A program made the translations under genes and the position numbers. A stretch of DNA of 64,000 nucleotides, taken from AP-15 sp963762575. GTDB lineage: Bacteria > Pseudomonadota > Alphaproteobacteria > ATCC43930 > CGMCC-115725. Below are positions 7,827-19,401 of this stretch, in pieces. Position 1 is the stretch's first letter; each line of letters opens with the position of its first letter. The stretch is from contig CAVXLL010000001.1 in the NCBI GenBank assembly GCA_963762575.1, positions 806,001-870,000 on the forward strand. The letters run 5' to 3'. The notes below the pieces were generated by a model. It saw nothing but the letters and a program-made list of their open reading frames with translations. It did not search any database and was not told the DNA's origin.

Positions 7827-8590
7827 ATGCACAAGAAAGCGCTCATCGTCATTAGCGTGGCTTTGTGTTTGTTTCCCGGGGTAATTTATGCGGACGATGA
7901 TACATTTATTTTGATTAATAGCTTTGAATGCTCTGTTTCATCTGGCTCAAACCTATACAAGTGTGGCAACGATGGCGATATTCCCTTTGTAAGGGGCGAC
8001 GTCAAAATCGAATTTGGTGACAGCCCCCAAGTTGTTGTTTGGGGATGCGCCCAAGGCGGAGGCGTCTGCGTAGGGTTGGACGATTACAGCATCTCGAACT
8101 GGTCGCCGCAAGGATTTCACTTTGAGCTGCCAAAGATGAGCGGCGAGACGGGAGCAAAAATCCACCTCTATTATATCGCCCAAGGTCCCAAACTTAGGCG
8201 CGGCACGGCACAGGCTAAGTATCTGGTCCTCACTGTTGTATATGCTCCACCAGGTGCCAACGGCGGACGTGGCGCGAGTTCGGTGAAGTATGCGGTAGGG
8301 AGCACGACCGGAACGACGACATCCGGGAGCCAATCCTTCAAAAACGCGAACACTGTCTCCTTCGAAGGGTCGGGGGGTTTATAGGCACGGGGGCCGTTGT
8401 TGGGGCAAACTTTGACTATTCGAATTCGACCGTTGACAGCCACTCTGTTGAGATCAAGAAAGTCACAAATAGTACACTGACCGTGTCTGGGCCGGGAAGC
8501 ATCGACGGGGTTAGCCACGACGAAGATCTAATTTACGTATGGTTGAACCCGACAATTGATCTCGCGCTCTCGTCTACGTCTGTGAAATAG
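7827..8590 (+). CDS. secreted hypothetical protein, frameshifted at a poly-G run
   Basis: The start at 7827 (MHKKALIVISVALCLFPG) has a GAGGGG site 6 nt upstream and gives a clear signal peptide ending near IYADDD. The mature part has four cysteines (FECSV, YKCGN, WGCAQ, VCVGL) and is rich in short beta-type segments. A G6 run at about 8368-8373 throws the frame to an early stop at 8384. With one more G it continues (FIGTGAVVGANFDYS, ending NPTIDLALSSTSVK) to a TAG at 8588-8590, about 254 residues. That stop is 3 bp before the next gene, which supports the longer version. Base composition is more A+T-rich than the flanking prfC copies, suggesting acquired cargo. Function is unknown. Confidence 0.6.
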
Positions 8591-8593
8591 ACT

Positions 8594-9391
8594 TTGGATG
8601 ATGCCCAATCTTCACATGCCCTAATCGAGGCTCTTCGTGTCGGATGGCTCAATGGTCACGTTTCCATGCCGACCGGTGTTGCACAAGTATTACAGGCGCA
8701 CGGGATTACTCCCGCGGACTACGCTGATATAGCGGCGCGGGATCCGTTATGGAAATCTGACGGCACTGGCATCCTAGATCCCCCTCGCTTCGTGCCAGTG
8801 GGCGATCCGATTCCTTATAATCCCCCTTTGGCTCAAGGTGACACAGTTGAATCCAAAACATGGGACCAAACGGACAGTTCAACTACGACAACCGGTTCGG
8901 TGTTTCAAGATACCTATGGCGTCGGATTAACTTTAAGTCAGTCCGCTGGATTTTTCGATTTTGCTAAAGCCACGCTGAAGGATACGGCTACTTGGCAATG
9001 GACGAATCAGTCGTCACAAACCACCGTGACAGGAGCATCCCAGTCAGCGTCCGTGACAATAGGAGGACCGGCGTTGAACTACCCGGGATTGACTGAATTA
9101 CAGATATACAAAGATACAATATTCCACACATTTGCTTTTGCTCTTCTGCCCGTAACGAAACTTGAGGTTGCTGTAAAAGGATCAGTGAGAGGCGCGGACG
9201 GTAGGCCGCTCGTCGGGACCGATGTTACCCTAGTCGAGGGCGGCACCAGACATTGGACGTTTACAAATACTCAAGGTGAATTCACCTTCTTCGGGCACAT
9301 AATCGGTCCGGCGACGATTAAGTCCGCGGGCATTACTAGGGTGATCCCTCAACTCCAGCCACCACGCAGCGTCGAGGTTGAACTGCGCTAG
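8594..9391 (+). CDS. hypothetical protein with C-terminal carboxypeptidase-regulatory-like domain
   Basis: The protein has 265 residues if it starts at the TTG at 8594. A later GTG is possible, and no strong ribosome binding site decides. The C-terminal 70 residues (VKGSVRGADGRPLVGTDVTL, then TFTNTQGEFTFFGH) are a typical CarboxypepD_reg-like beta-sandwich. The centre is a Ser/Thr-rich alternating stretch (TDSSTTTTGSVFQDT, TNQSSQTTVTGASQ) around a hydrophobic piece. This pattern is seen in the membrane-insertion hairpins of aerolysin/MTX-type pore-forming proteins, but similarity to that family is only suggestive. It follows the secreted protein by 3 bp and is probably cotranslated with it. 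Composition is A+T-richer than the region. Confidence 0.5.
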   Translation: MDDAQSSHALIEALRVGWLNGHVSMPTGVAQVLQAHGITPADYADIAARDPLWKSDGTGILDPPRFVPVGDPIPYNPPLAQGDTVESKTWDQTDSSTTTTGSVFQDTYGVGLTLSQSAGFFDFAKATLKDTATWQWTNQSSQTTVTGASQSASVTIGGPALNYPGLTELQIYKDTIFHTFAFALLPVTKLEVAVKGSVRGADGRPLVGTDVTLVEGGTRHWTFTNTQGEFTFFGHIIGPATIKSAGITRVIPQLQPPRSVEVELR

Positions 9392-9544
9392 TCCCTTGTC
9401 CTCCAGCAATTCCTGGTGGCCGAGAACCTCGTTCCTCCGCTCGAAAGCAGTGGTCAAAGCCGCGCTATCGTCATATCCATGAAAAGTGGCGTCCGGTCGT
9501 TTGCCAGCCGCGGCGTAAGTCCCGGCAACAGCCAATACCGATTT

Positions 9545-9861
9545 ATGAGCACTCTCAAGGACGAGATTCTGCGCCGACACACCTTTGCGGCCCTTTCGCA
9601 GCCGGACACAGGCACGACCATACTGACCGAGAACTTGCTACTGTCGGCGGGGCGATCCAGCTTGCGGGCGAAGTCAAGGAGCCCCGGCGAGTTGCGGTCG
9701 GTTCGCTCGCATTGGCTGGCGGTCGAGCGCGAGCGCAATCTCAGTCTCCTCGGCAGTGATGAGCTTTCGAGCATGACGGCTCGCCTTCAACCTCTTGGAC
9801 CCGCCGAACCCCCCAGGATTTCAGCCCACTGGGATTTCAAAGAGGGCACCTATCGGTTCGG
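9545..9861 (+). pseudogene. prfC: prfC copy C: diverged 5' fragment of RF3 gene
   Basis: The ATG at 9545 starts MSTLKDEILRRHTFAALSQPD. Damage is heavy: the P-loop is changed (SQPDTGTT for SHPDAGKTT), a base is lost after the LLL region as in copy A, and more indels follow. Similarity ends after GATTTCAG (codon 94) followed by a short repeat of GGGATTTCA and GAGGGCACCTATCG (codon about 98). The leader block then begins. It is the most diverged copy and cannot be functional. Confidence 0.85.
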
Positions 9862-10216
9862 GCTGAGCACTGATCAATCATTCGGCTGCCATAATCGCAT
9901 GATATTTCTGCGCATATCGGCGCCGACGATCGGGTCGGCGGTCCGCTTTGGGAGTTGGCGATACCTGATCTCGACCTGATAAAGCAGGCTAAACAGGTGG
10001 CGGGGTTAAGGTCGATACCTGCTCGATCCCGGCGATCGCCTAGTACCGCGGCGACGGGAATAGCCTGTATTTTTCCCGCAGAAACAGGAGGTGAGCTGGG
10101 CTCGCAGGGGAAGGCGTTGGCAAAAAGGCCGGCTGCCATCATATCCACCGCTCGGGTAGGCGCGGGGGTGCGCTCGGCTGTAGAGGCCGCACCTCGGGAA
10201 AAATTGAAACGGATTG
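9862..10216 (+). repeat. duplicated prfC leader, copy 2 (C-D)
   Basis: This block is homologous to 16511-16876 almost end to end and to 6608-6955 in part. The hairpin is at 9877-9903 (ATCATTCG, loop GCTGCCATAAT, CGCATGAT). Its second base pair is T-A where the other two copies have C-G, a compensatory change. The GATACCTGATCTCGACCTGA block lies at about 9960-9980, and AACAGGAGGTGAGCTGGG at about 10083. Confidence 0.8.
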
Positions 10217-10667
10217 ATGAGTAACCTTAGCGACGAGATTTTGCGCCGGCGGACCTTTGCGATCATTTCGCATCCGGACGCCGGCAAGACCACGCTGACG
10301 GAGAAATTGCTGCTGTTTGGCGGGGCGATCCAATTGGCGGGCGAGGTGAAGGCGCGGGGCGACCGGCGGCGGTCGCGGTCGGACTGGATGGCGATCGAGC
10401 GCGAGCGCGGCATCTCGGTCTCCTCGGCGGTGAGAGCTTCGAGCACGAGGGGCTCGCCTTCAACCTGCTCGACACCCCGGGCCACCAGGATTTCAGCCCG
10501 TTGGGATTTCAGCGAGGACACCTACCGCGCCCTGACCGCGGGCGACAGCGCGGTGATGGTCCTCGACGCCGCCCCGAATAACGTTAAAACGGCATCGAGG
10601 AGCACAACCCCGCAAGCTCTTTGAGGTCTGCGGGCAGCGCGATCGCCGATCATCATCTTTGCCAGCT
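10217..10667 (+). pseudogene. prfC: prfC copy D: 5' third of RF3 gene, frameshifted
   Basis: The copy begins MSNLSDEILRRRTFAIIS like the intact gene and keeps HPDAGKTT. One base is lost in GTGATGAGC (about 10432). At codon 94 it has an inserted near-duplicate (GATTTCAG CCCGTTGG GATTTCAG), and after DAA there is a short foreign insertion (CCGAATAACGTTAAAAC). Similarity ends at ATCATCATCTTTGCC (about codon 138). The duplication at codon 94 is shared with copies C and F, which shows common descent. Confidence 0.9.
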
Positions 10668-10672
10668 GCCAC

Positions 10673-10701
10673 TTGACATGTGTACACAAAGGTGTATTTC
10701 A
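10673..10701 (+). promoter_or_regulatory. possible promoter/operator of brnTA
   Basis: TTGACA (10673-10678) is followed after 16 bp by a weak -10-like TATTTC. The perfect palindrome TGTGTACACA (10679-10688) lies just after the -35 box. BrnA-type antitoxins repress their own promoters, so the palindrome is a candidate autoregulatory operator. It lies about 115 bp upstream of brnT. Confidence 0.4.
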
Positions 10702-10817
10702 TTCGGATACTGAGCCTGGGCTCTGACCCGCCTCCATCGGTTCAGCGCAGTTTCGGCATACCGATCGAGATTTAGTGGACATTTTGGTTGATCGTGTGCT
10801 GCCGATAGAAACCAAAG

Positions 10818-11093
10818 ATGGATTTTGAATGGGACGAATCGAAGAGGCTTAGCAACATCGAAGAACGAGGTGTTGATTTCAGGGATGCAGCCTTGATTTT
10901 TGAGGGCACGGTAATCGCAAAGGAAGACACGCGGGCGGACTATGGCGAGCAAAGATTTCGCGCTCTGGGTCGGGTAGATGACGAGTATTACGTGGTGGCT
11001 TATACACGGCGAGGTTCAGCCGTGCGCATCATTAGCGCGTGGAAGGTAGATGAAGATGGAAAAAAGCGATACGAAGAAATACTCTCTCGATGA
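10818..11093 (+). CDS. brnT: BrnT-family toxin (ribonuclease)
   Basis: The protein has 91 residues. The family signature runs throughout: FEWDESKRLSNIEERGVDF, the AALIFEG segment, EQRFRALGRVDDEYYVVAYT and RIISAWKVDEDGKKRYEE. BrnT toxins have a RelE-like fold and cut RNA to stop translation until neutralised by BrnA. The gene overlaps the start of the antitoxin gene by about 40 bp, the usual BrnT-BrnA arrangement. It looks intact, unlike most genes in this stretch, as expected for an addictive module held between degraded prfC copies. Confidence 0.9.
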   Translation: MDFEWDESKRLSNIEERGVDFRDAALIFEGTVIAKEDTRADYGEQRFRALGRVDDEYYVVAYTRRGSAVRIISAWKVDEDGKKRYEEILSR

Positions 11094-11337
11094 ACTGCGG
11101 GAAATGCGCGAGCGCGGCGAAACCGAAACCCGGGCCGATGCTCCTCCACTGAAGCTGGACGCAGATTTCTGGCAGGGTGCTCGCGTCGTGATGCCGCCCG
11201 GCAAATCATCCATCCACCTGCGCGTCGATACCGACGTGCTGGAGTGGTTCAAGGCGCAAGGGCGCGGCCATCTAAGCCGCATGAACGCGGTTTTGCGATC
11301 ATTCATGGAAGCGCAGAAGCAGCATCGCTCACGCTGA
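11056..11337 (+). CDS. brnA: BrnA-family antitoxin
   Basis: About 93 residues. The N-terminus (YSLDELREMRERGETETR) is typical of BrnA. The C-terminus (SIHLRVDTDVLEWFKAQG, then HLSRMNAVLRSFMEAQ) is a ribbon-helix-helix DNA-binding domain. The start is either ATG 11050 or ATG 11056. The GGAAGG site gives better spacing (9 nt) to 11056. It binds and inhibits BrnT and should autoregulate the operon. Confidence 0.9.
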   Translation: MEKSDTKKYSLDELREMRERGETETRADAPPLKLDADFWQGARVVMPPGKSSIHLRVDTDVLEWFKAQGRGHLSRMNAVLRSFMEAQKQHRSR

Positions 11338-11672
11338 CACGGATCAACCCGCATCGTGGAAAGAGCCTAGGACGACACGGCCATTCTAATGATGCATTTG
11401 TGAGCCATGCTCCTTGTCGAAACCGAAGAGAGAAAGACCTCCACCGGTCTAAATGCCCGATAGCCACCACCAAGCAGCTACAACCTGACGGGGAGATATG
11501 GCTGTAGATTCGCTGCAGATGCAGCGAAGAGTAATGTTCGGCTCTCTTTCGGGTTGTAAGCGCAGTGGGGGCGGTGGTTGGCAAAGAGCCGCACGCTGCT
11601 CATATCCAGTGCCAGTGTCGGCGCGGCCGGATCGTTTGCGGTCTGCGTCCCCGCAACAGTTATAGCGTATCG
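11338..11672. other. gap before prfC copy E
   Basis: No gene is seen. The last 100 bp (TTGGCAAAGAGCC, CTCATATCCA) resemble the proximal part of the prfC leaders. The distal leader hairpin found before copies B, D and G is absent here. Confidence 0.5.
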
Positions 11673-12945
<1,273 letters not shown>

Positions 12946-12971
<26 letters not shown>

Positions 12972-13476
12972 TCTCCCAAACGTCAGGCGAAAAGCTGTGT
13001 CCGAACAACCCGACTGTTATAGGTCCGCCCTTAGTTTCGCCCAGCCGCCTTGCGACGCGCTGAGACGGCGCGTTCTGGGGATCAATGAGCGAGACGAGCC
13101 TCGGTACGGGATGGTTCAAGAACCCATGATCGAGAGCCGCTTTGGCCGCCTCGGTCGCGTAACCATTCCCCCAATGGGGCCGATCGAGCGTCCAGGCTAA
13201 CTCCATATCCGGCCAATCTTCTGGTTGCCAAAGCCCAACGCGGCCGAGGAACGCGCCGTCCGATTTGCGCTCGACGACCCAAAAGCCGTATCCGCGCAAG
13301 GCCCAGAGGCCGACGAACATCGCCATGGCTCGCCAAACATTGCTCCGGGGTTGCACGCCGCCGATAAAGCGTGCGACCTCCGGATCGGCCATCATGCGTG
13401 CAAGCGGATCGAGATCGCTCTCTCTCCAGCCGCGGAGGAGGAGTCGTTCGGTTTGAAGGATTGGAATCTGTTTCAT
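12946..13476 (-). CDS. GNAT-family N-acetyltransferase (RimJ/RimL type)
   Basis: About 176 residues from the ATG at 13476 (MKQIPILQTERLLLRGWRES). An upstream ATG at 13509 behind GAGG is also possible. The family pattern is clear: TERLLLR start, DPEVARFIGG, the acetyl-CoA loop in HWGNGYATEAAKAALDHGF, and LVSLIDPQNAPSQRVARRLG. RimL-like enzymes transfer acetyl groups from acetyl-CoA to amines of proteins, antibiotics or metabolites. The last codons run into the end of prfC copy E on the other strand, marking the cassette boundary. It is the distal gene of the ArsR-GNAT-MFS-GNAT set. Confidence 0.8.
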
Positions 13477-13533
13477 GGTTGTTCCGGTCGAAAGCTGATC
13501 GAGATGCATGAAGTCCTCGAAAGGATCCGCCCA

Positions 13534-15015
13534 TCATGGGGCTTGCTGAACTTCCGGCAGGGGACGAGCAGAATTCGATCGGGATTGCCCTTCCCGGACC
13601 AACCGAGCCAACCCAATGTTCCGGCCTTGCGGAACTCGGATACCCGCCACGCTGATTACGGCCGTCACAAGAAGGAGCAGACCAGAGATGGCGAGTGCGA
13701 TCCGCAAGCCCCGCACCATGTCCGCCGCCATCAACGCGCCGAACAGCGCTACGCCAACGGCACCACCCGTCTGACGCACCGCGTTGAGTGCGCCGGAAGC
13801 CACGCCGGATCGGGCAGACTGGACAGCGGACAACACGCCGGTCGTCATCGCTGGGACCACCAAACCGATGCCTAGCCTGATGAGTAGCTGACCCGGAAGG
13901 ATCGCTAAATAGGGCGTATGATTGCTGATCCCGAACAGAAGGACGCAGCCAGCCGCCGCGATCACAAGCCCCGCAACGATCGGAACTCGCAGGCCGCACC
14001 GAGCTACAAATCGGCCACCGACGACATTAGCCGCCGTTATCATCAACGCGAACGGCAGGAATGCGAGGCCGGTCTCGACGGTTGGTGAACGATAGGACCC
14101 GCTGGAAATAAAGCGCGAAGGCAAAAGTTATGCCGAAAATCACCAGGTTGACGGCAAAGCCGATCAATACCGCTGTGCTCAAGATCGTGCTTTGAAACAA
14201 CTCCATCGATAATGCCGGTTCTGCGGCTTTTGCTTCAACAACGACGAAAGCCACGCCGGCAGTAACGGTTGACATGACGACGTATAGAACGAACGGGGTG
14301 TGCCAGCCTAACGATCCCGCCTCGATGATGGCTCCGACCAACCGAGGAGTGCGAGGGCAGCAAGCGCTTGGCCCGTCAGGTCCAGGCTCCGCCGACGCTG
14401 CGTTGGCTCGTGTTGATCGAGAAAGCGCAGGGTCAGCCAGATGCCGGTTAAGCCGATCGGCAGGTTTACGAGGAAAATGCTTCGCCAACCGAAGAGTTCG
14501 ACTAGGAAGCCGCCCAGGACCGGCCCCGCTGCTATTCCCACACCACCCGCCGCCGTCCAAAGTCCGACCGCCCGTGCCCGAGCGCCGACATCGCTCCCGC
14601 AAGCATCGTTGAGAAGTGCCAGAGAGCAGGGCACCAACAGGGCCGCGCCGGCACCTTGCATCGCCCGAGCGGCGATCAGTGCAGCCACATTGGGCGCTAC
14701 GCCGCATGACACCGAGGCCACCGAGAACACCATGAACCCTGACACGAAAGTGCGGCGTGCACCCCACCGATCGCTTAATGAACCTGCGGAAAGGAGCAGA
14801 ACAGCAAATGTGAGGAAGTAGGCATCGACCGTCCATTGCAGGTCGCCGATACCGGTCCGGAGGGAGATACCAATCTGCGAGAGGGCGATGTTGAGGATCG
14901 AGCCATCGAGTTGAACGACAGCGAACCCGAGACTGGTCACAGCAACGGTCATTGGGAGATTTCGGCGCGCAGGATCGCACGTCAAAGCGCGTATACGGTT
15001 GCTCATCTGGCCCAT
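13534..15015 (-). pseudogene. DHA2-type (14-TM) MFS drug exporter, two frameshifts
   Basis: Three frames combine into one 494-codon gene, the usual length for EmrB/QacA-like exporters. The first (from 15015, or 15006, which fits the CGGAG site better) gives LDGSILNIALSQIG, the motif-A-like GSLSDRWGARR and motif C GPVLGGFLVELFGW. It breaks near 14335 into VGAIIEAGSLGWHTP, and near 14100 into the C-terminal half (FARCGLRVPIVAGLVIA, ending EVQQAP). Proton-driven drug export is the family role. Two indels leave no intact product unless they are sequencing errors. It starts 8 bp after the upstream acetyltransferase. Confidence 0.8.
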
Positions 15016-15022
15016 CTCCGAG

Positions 15023-15454
15023 CTACAACTGCTTGGTCATGCACAGCCGGGTATGGCCGGGTGGCTGACACTCGATCCGGCCGAGCACTCGATAACCGCA
15101 CCGCTCATAAAAGCCCGGTGCCTGAAAAGTGATCGTGTAGAGCACCGCCGCAGAGCATCCGCGCTTTCTCGCCTCGGCTTCGGCTTGTTCAATTATCTGA
15201 GTGCCTATCCGGTCACCTCGAAATGCTTGAGGCAGAAAGAATAGATCGATGAAAAATATGCCGAGAGAGGTCCGTCCGAGTAGCCCCCCGACAACTTCGC
15301 TTGAAGCAGCGTCCAACACGAGAACAGATAGGCTTCGTGCATCGGCGTATCCGGCCCTTTCTCGATTGTATTGATTAAGCCCGAATTTAATGACGCGATG
15401 CGCCGCAAGATTGGCTTTATCTGTAACTACAACCTGATAAGCTTGTCGGGTCAT
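15023..15454 (-). CDS. GNAT-family N-acetyltransferase
   Basis: 143 residues from the ATG at 15454, behind AGGAGG at 9 nt. The GNAT core is visible: VVGGLLGRTSLGIFFIDLFF, the acetyl-CoA-binding FRGDRIGTQIIEQAE, the CSAAVLYTITFQAPGFYERC strand-helix and GYRVLGRIE. The substrate is unknown. Its position between an ArsR-type regulator and a drug exporter suggests detoxification of a small toxic compound. Confidence 0.8.
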   Translation of the reverse strand: MTRQAYQVVVTDKANLAAHRVIKFGLNQYNRERAGYADARSLSVLVLDAASSEVVGGLLGRTSLGIFFIDLFFLPQAFRGDRIGTQIIEQAEAEARKRGCSAAVLYTITFQAPGFYERCGYRVLGRIECQPPGHTRLCMTKQL

Positions 15455-15576
15455 GGACAAACTCCTCCTGTTCTCGCCCAACTGGGCGAGTCGCGCAGTC
15501 CTGGGAGCGTAAAAGTGCCGTCGTTACGAAGTGTGAGCCGCCACTCCTGGCGGACGGCTGCCGAGTTCCAGTCCCG

Positions 15577-16296
15577 TTATTCGGATTCCATTCGGTTGTC
15601 GTTTTCCTCGGAAGCGCCAATTCCGAAGGTTTCCAAGAACCCGCGCTTTCCTGACACAGTCACGATCACGGCCCGGCTGTGCCTCATCCTCTCGGCCCAA
15701 CCGAGGTCGAAGCAGCGGTTGGCGAGCGCTGCTCCTACCGCGCCACCGATGTGTGGCCGGCGTTCGGTCCAGTCGAGGCAAGATCGACACAGGCGGCGGC
15801 GTCTTGACCCCGAAGCAAACAGATTTATTCCGAACTGAGCGAGGAACTGCGTGCCGCTGACAGTCACTTCCGCAGCTTCATCATCAAACACGATGTATTT
15901 GTGCGTCGTGAAAAAGTCGGCCAGATCGACACTGAGCCGACCGGCCAGGTGATCGTAGCAAACCCGTGCGTCACGAAGCTCCTGCGCTTGGCGCGACAGC
16001 GGGCGATATCGCGGCCTGTCTTCGAGAGCAACGGCCATGATGCCCTCAAGCATCTGCGCTACCTTGGGTGACGCAAGTCGGAAATACCGATGTCGCCCGT
16101 CCCTGATCTGCGTCAGCAAGCCGACCTCGGTCAGTTTGGCGAGATGCGTACTGCCCGTTTGGGGTGTGACGCGTGCGGCATAGGCAAGCTCGGTAGCCGT
16201 CAGGGCACGGCCGTCGAGAAGCGCTGAGAGCATGCTAGCTCTCGCGGGCTCCCCGACCAATCCCGCAATCTCGGCAATGAGAGGGCCTGTTATCAT
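15577..16296 (-). CDS. ArsR-family winged-helix transcriptional regulator
   Basis: About 239 residues from the ATG at 16296 (MITGPLIAEIAGLVGEPARA). The winged helix is typical: LLDGRALTATELAYAARVT, the recognition helix PQTGSTHLAKLTEVGL and the wing RDGRHRYFRLAS. A C-terminal part of about 130 residues (LRDARVCYDHLAGRLSVDL, FDLGWAERMRHSRAVIVT) matches the long ArsR type seen next to efflux or acetyltransferase genes. It includes cysteine-containing LCRSCLDWTE. A -10-like TATATT (16303-16308, minus strand) lies just before the ATG, so the message may be nearly leaderless. It probably represses the GNAT-MFS-GNAT genes downstream. Confidence 0.8.
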   Translation of the reverse strand: MITGPLIAEIAGLVGEPARASMLSALLDGRALTATELAYAARVTPQTGSTHLAKLTEVGLLTQIRDGRHRYFRLASPKVAQMLEGIMAVALEDRPRYRPLSRQAQELRDARVCYDHLAGRLSVDLADFFTTHKYIVFDDEAAEVTVSGTQFLAQFGINLFASGSRRRRLCRSCLDWTERRPHIGGAVGAALANRCFDLGWAERMRHSRAVIVTVSGKRGFLETFGIGASEENDNRMESE

Positions 16297-16377
16297 GTGC
16301 TCAATATAGCATCCGATTTGGCCCGCCATCGGCGAAACACTTCGATGACGATCGAAGTTAGAGCCAAAAAAATGCTC

Positions 16378-16510
16378 TCGCGACGTCAGCGCCATCTCGG
16401 TTTCCTCGGCGGTGATGAGCTCTGAGCATGAGGGGCTCGCCTTTAACCTGCTCGACACGCCGGGACACCAGGACTTCAGCCGACTGAAATTTCAGCGAGG
16501 GCGCCTATTG
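16378..16510 (+). pseudogene. prfC: prfC copy F: internal fragment
   Basis: The sequence matches prfC codons about 62-98 (CATCTCGGTTTCCTCGGC, the G3 coding region and CACCAGGACTTCAG). It carries the same codon-94 mini-duplication as copies C and D (GACTTCAG CCGACTGA AATTTCAG). It has no start codon or P-loop. It joins directly to the leader of the intact prfC, as copy C joins the leader of copy D. Confidence 0.85.
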
Positions 16511-16876
16511 GTTCTGGCTGAGCACTGATCAACCATGCGGTTGCCATAATCGCATGGTACTTTTGCTTATATCGGCGCCCACGATCGGGCGGGCGGTTCG
16601 CTCTGGAGGGAGTTGGCGATACCTGATCTCAACCTGATAAAACAGGCAAAACAGGGGGGCGGTTAAGGTGATACCTGCTTAATCCCGGGGGTTGCCTGCT
16701 TTACCGCTGCGACGGGAGTAGCGCCTCGTCGCATTTTCTCTGCAAAAACAGGAGGTGAGCTGGGTTCCCAGGGGAAGGCGTTGGCAACGCGGCCGGCTGC
16801 CATCATATCCACCGCTCGTGTAGGCGCGGGGGCGCTCACCGGAAGAGGTTGCGCCCCGGAATAATTGAACGGATTG
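16511..16876 (+). repeat. duplicated prfC leader, copy 3, upstream of intact prfC
   Basis: This is the leader of the intact gene. The hairpin at 16532-16558 (ACCATGCG, loop GTTGCCATAAT, CGCATGGT) pairs perfectly over 8 bp. It is followed by GGCGATACCTGATCTC at about 16615 and a pyrimidine-poor proximal part. The hairpin ends 319 nt before the ATG, compared with 314 nt in the C-D copy and 251 nt in A-B. The prfC promoter is expected here, but no strong -35/-10 pair stands out. Confidence 0.75.
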
Positions 16877-18463
<1,587 letters not shown>

Positions 18464-18483
18464 GGAGGGTCAACCGTTACACC

Positions 18484-19401
18484 TCAATGCCGCCATTCAT
18501 TGGGGGGCCGGGTTGTCTCGCCCAACGGAAACGGCGCGGGGGCCGGGAGGGGTGCGGGTTCTGGCTTCTCGGCGGCCTCGGTCTTGCGGGCCTGGGCGGC
18601 GCGCTTTAATCGGTAGTAGGAGCGGACGGTTAGCGGGATCGAGCTGACATAGACGATGCCGACGATGGTTAGGGTCAGCCAGGGCTCCGTCGTCAGAAAG
18701 GCAGTCGCGACGCCGAAGGCGAGCAAGGTGGGCACAACCATATGGTGTGGGATGCGGATCCGCTTCAGCGATACGGTCGGCACCTTGCTGATCATCAAGA
18801 GAGCAATGGCGGTGACCGTGACGGCGCTGAGATACGGCGAGCGGAACAGCCAGTCGCCCCATTCGAAGCTGAGGAACATCGGCACCATGACGAGCCCCGC
18901 TCCGGCCGGCGCCGGCGCGCCGGTGAAGAATGGCGCGGCGTAGGTCTGCGCATCGTGGCTGATTTCGGTGTTGAAGCGCGCCAGACGCAGCGCGCAGCAC
19001 ACCGCAAAGAGCAGCGCGATCGCCCAACCGAGACCGTGCAGTTCCGACAATGTCCACAAGTAAAGAACCGCCGCCGGAGCCACGCCGAAGCTGACGAAAT
19101 CCGACAGGCTGTCGAGCTCGGCCCCAAAGCTGGAGGTCGCTTTGAGGAGGCGCGCCATGCGTCCGTCGAGCCCATCGAAGATGCCGGCCGCAATGATCGA
19201 AAAGACTGCCGCCTCGAAATTTCCACCCATTGCAAAGCGTATCGCCGTCATCCCGGCGCACAGCGCGAGCAACGTCAGGACGTTCGGGACCATCCGGTTG
19301 ACGGACAGCCCGGAGAGCCGCCGCATCCGCATCCGTGACCGCCGGTTTCTGGCCGAACGCATCCTCAAGGTTCTCCTCCCCTCGTCAGATCGCCGCTTCA
19401 T
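18484..19401 (-). CDS. pssA: CDP-diacylglycerol-serine O-phosphatidyltransferase
   Basis: The enzyme makes phosphatidylserine from CDP-diacylglycerol and serine, the step before phosphatidylethanolamine. 305 residues. The CDP-alcohol phosphatidyltransferase motif is complete: DGLDGRMAR, then G and two Asp in FGAELDSLSD. Several membrane segments follow (ALLFAVCCALRLARF, TVTAIALLMISKV, LTIVGIVYVSSIPL). The Arg-rich N-terminus (RNRRSRMRMRRLSG) and a Pro/Ala-rich tail flank the core. Its ATG overlaps the psd stop (ATGA), so the two enzymes of the pathway are translationally coupled. Confidence 0.95.
   Translation of the reverse strand: MKRRSDEGRRTLRMRSARNRRSRMRMRRLSGLSVNRMVPNVLTLLALCAGMTAIRFAMGGNFEAAVFSIIAAGIFDGLDGRMARLLKATSSFGAELDSLSDFVSFGVAPAAVLYLWTLSELHGLGWAIALLFAVCCALRLARFNTEISHDAQTYAAPFFTGAPAPAGAGLVMVPMFLSFEWGDWLFRSPYLSAVTVTAIALLMISKVPTVSLKRIRIPHHMVVPTLLAFGVATAFLTTEPWLTLTIVGIVYVSSIPLTVRSYYRLKRAAQARKTEAAEKPEPAPLPAPAPFPLGETTRPPNEWRH

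Noticed and set aside
15577..16458. Longer ArsR-type protein starting at 16458
   Set aside because: The extra N-terminal 54 codons read antisense through prfC fragment F; the ATG at 16296 starts the conserved winged-helix domain.
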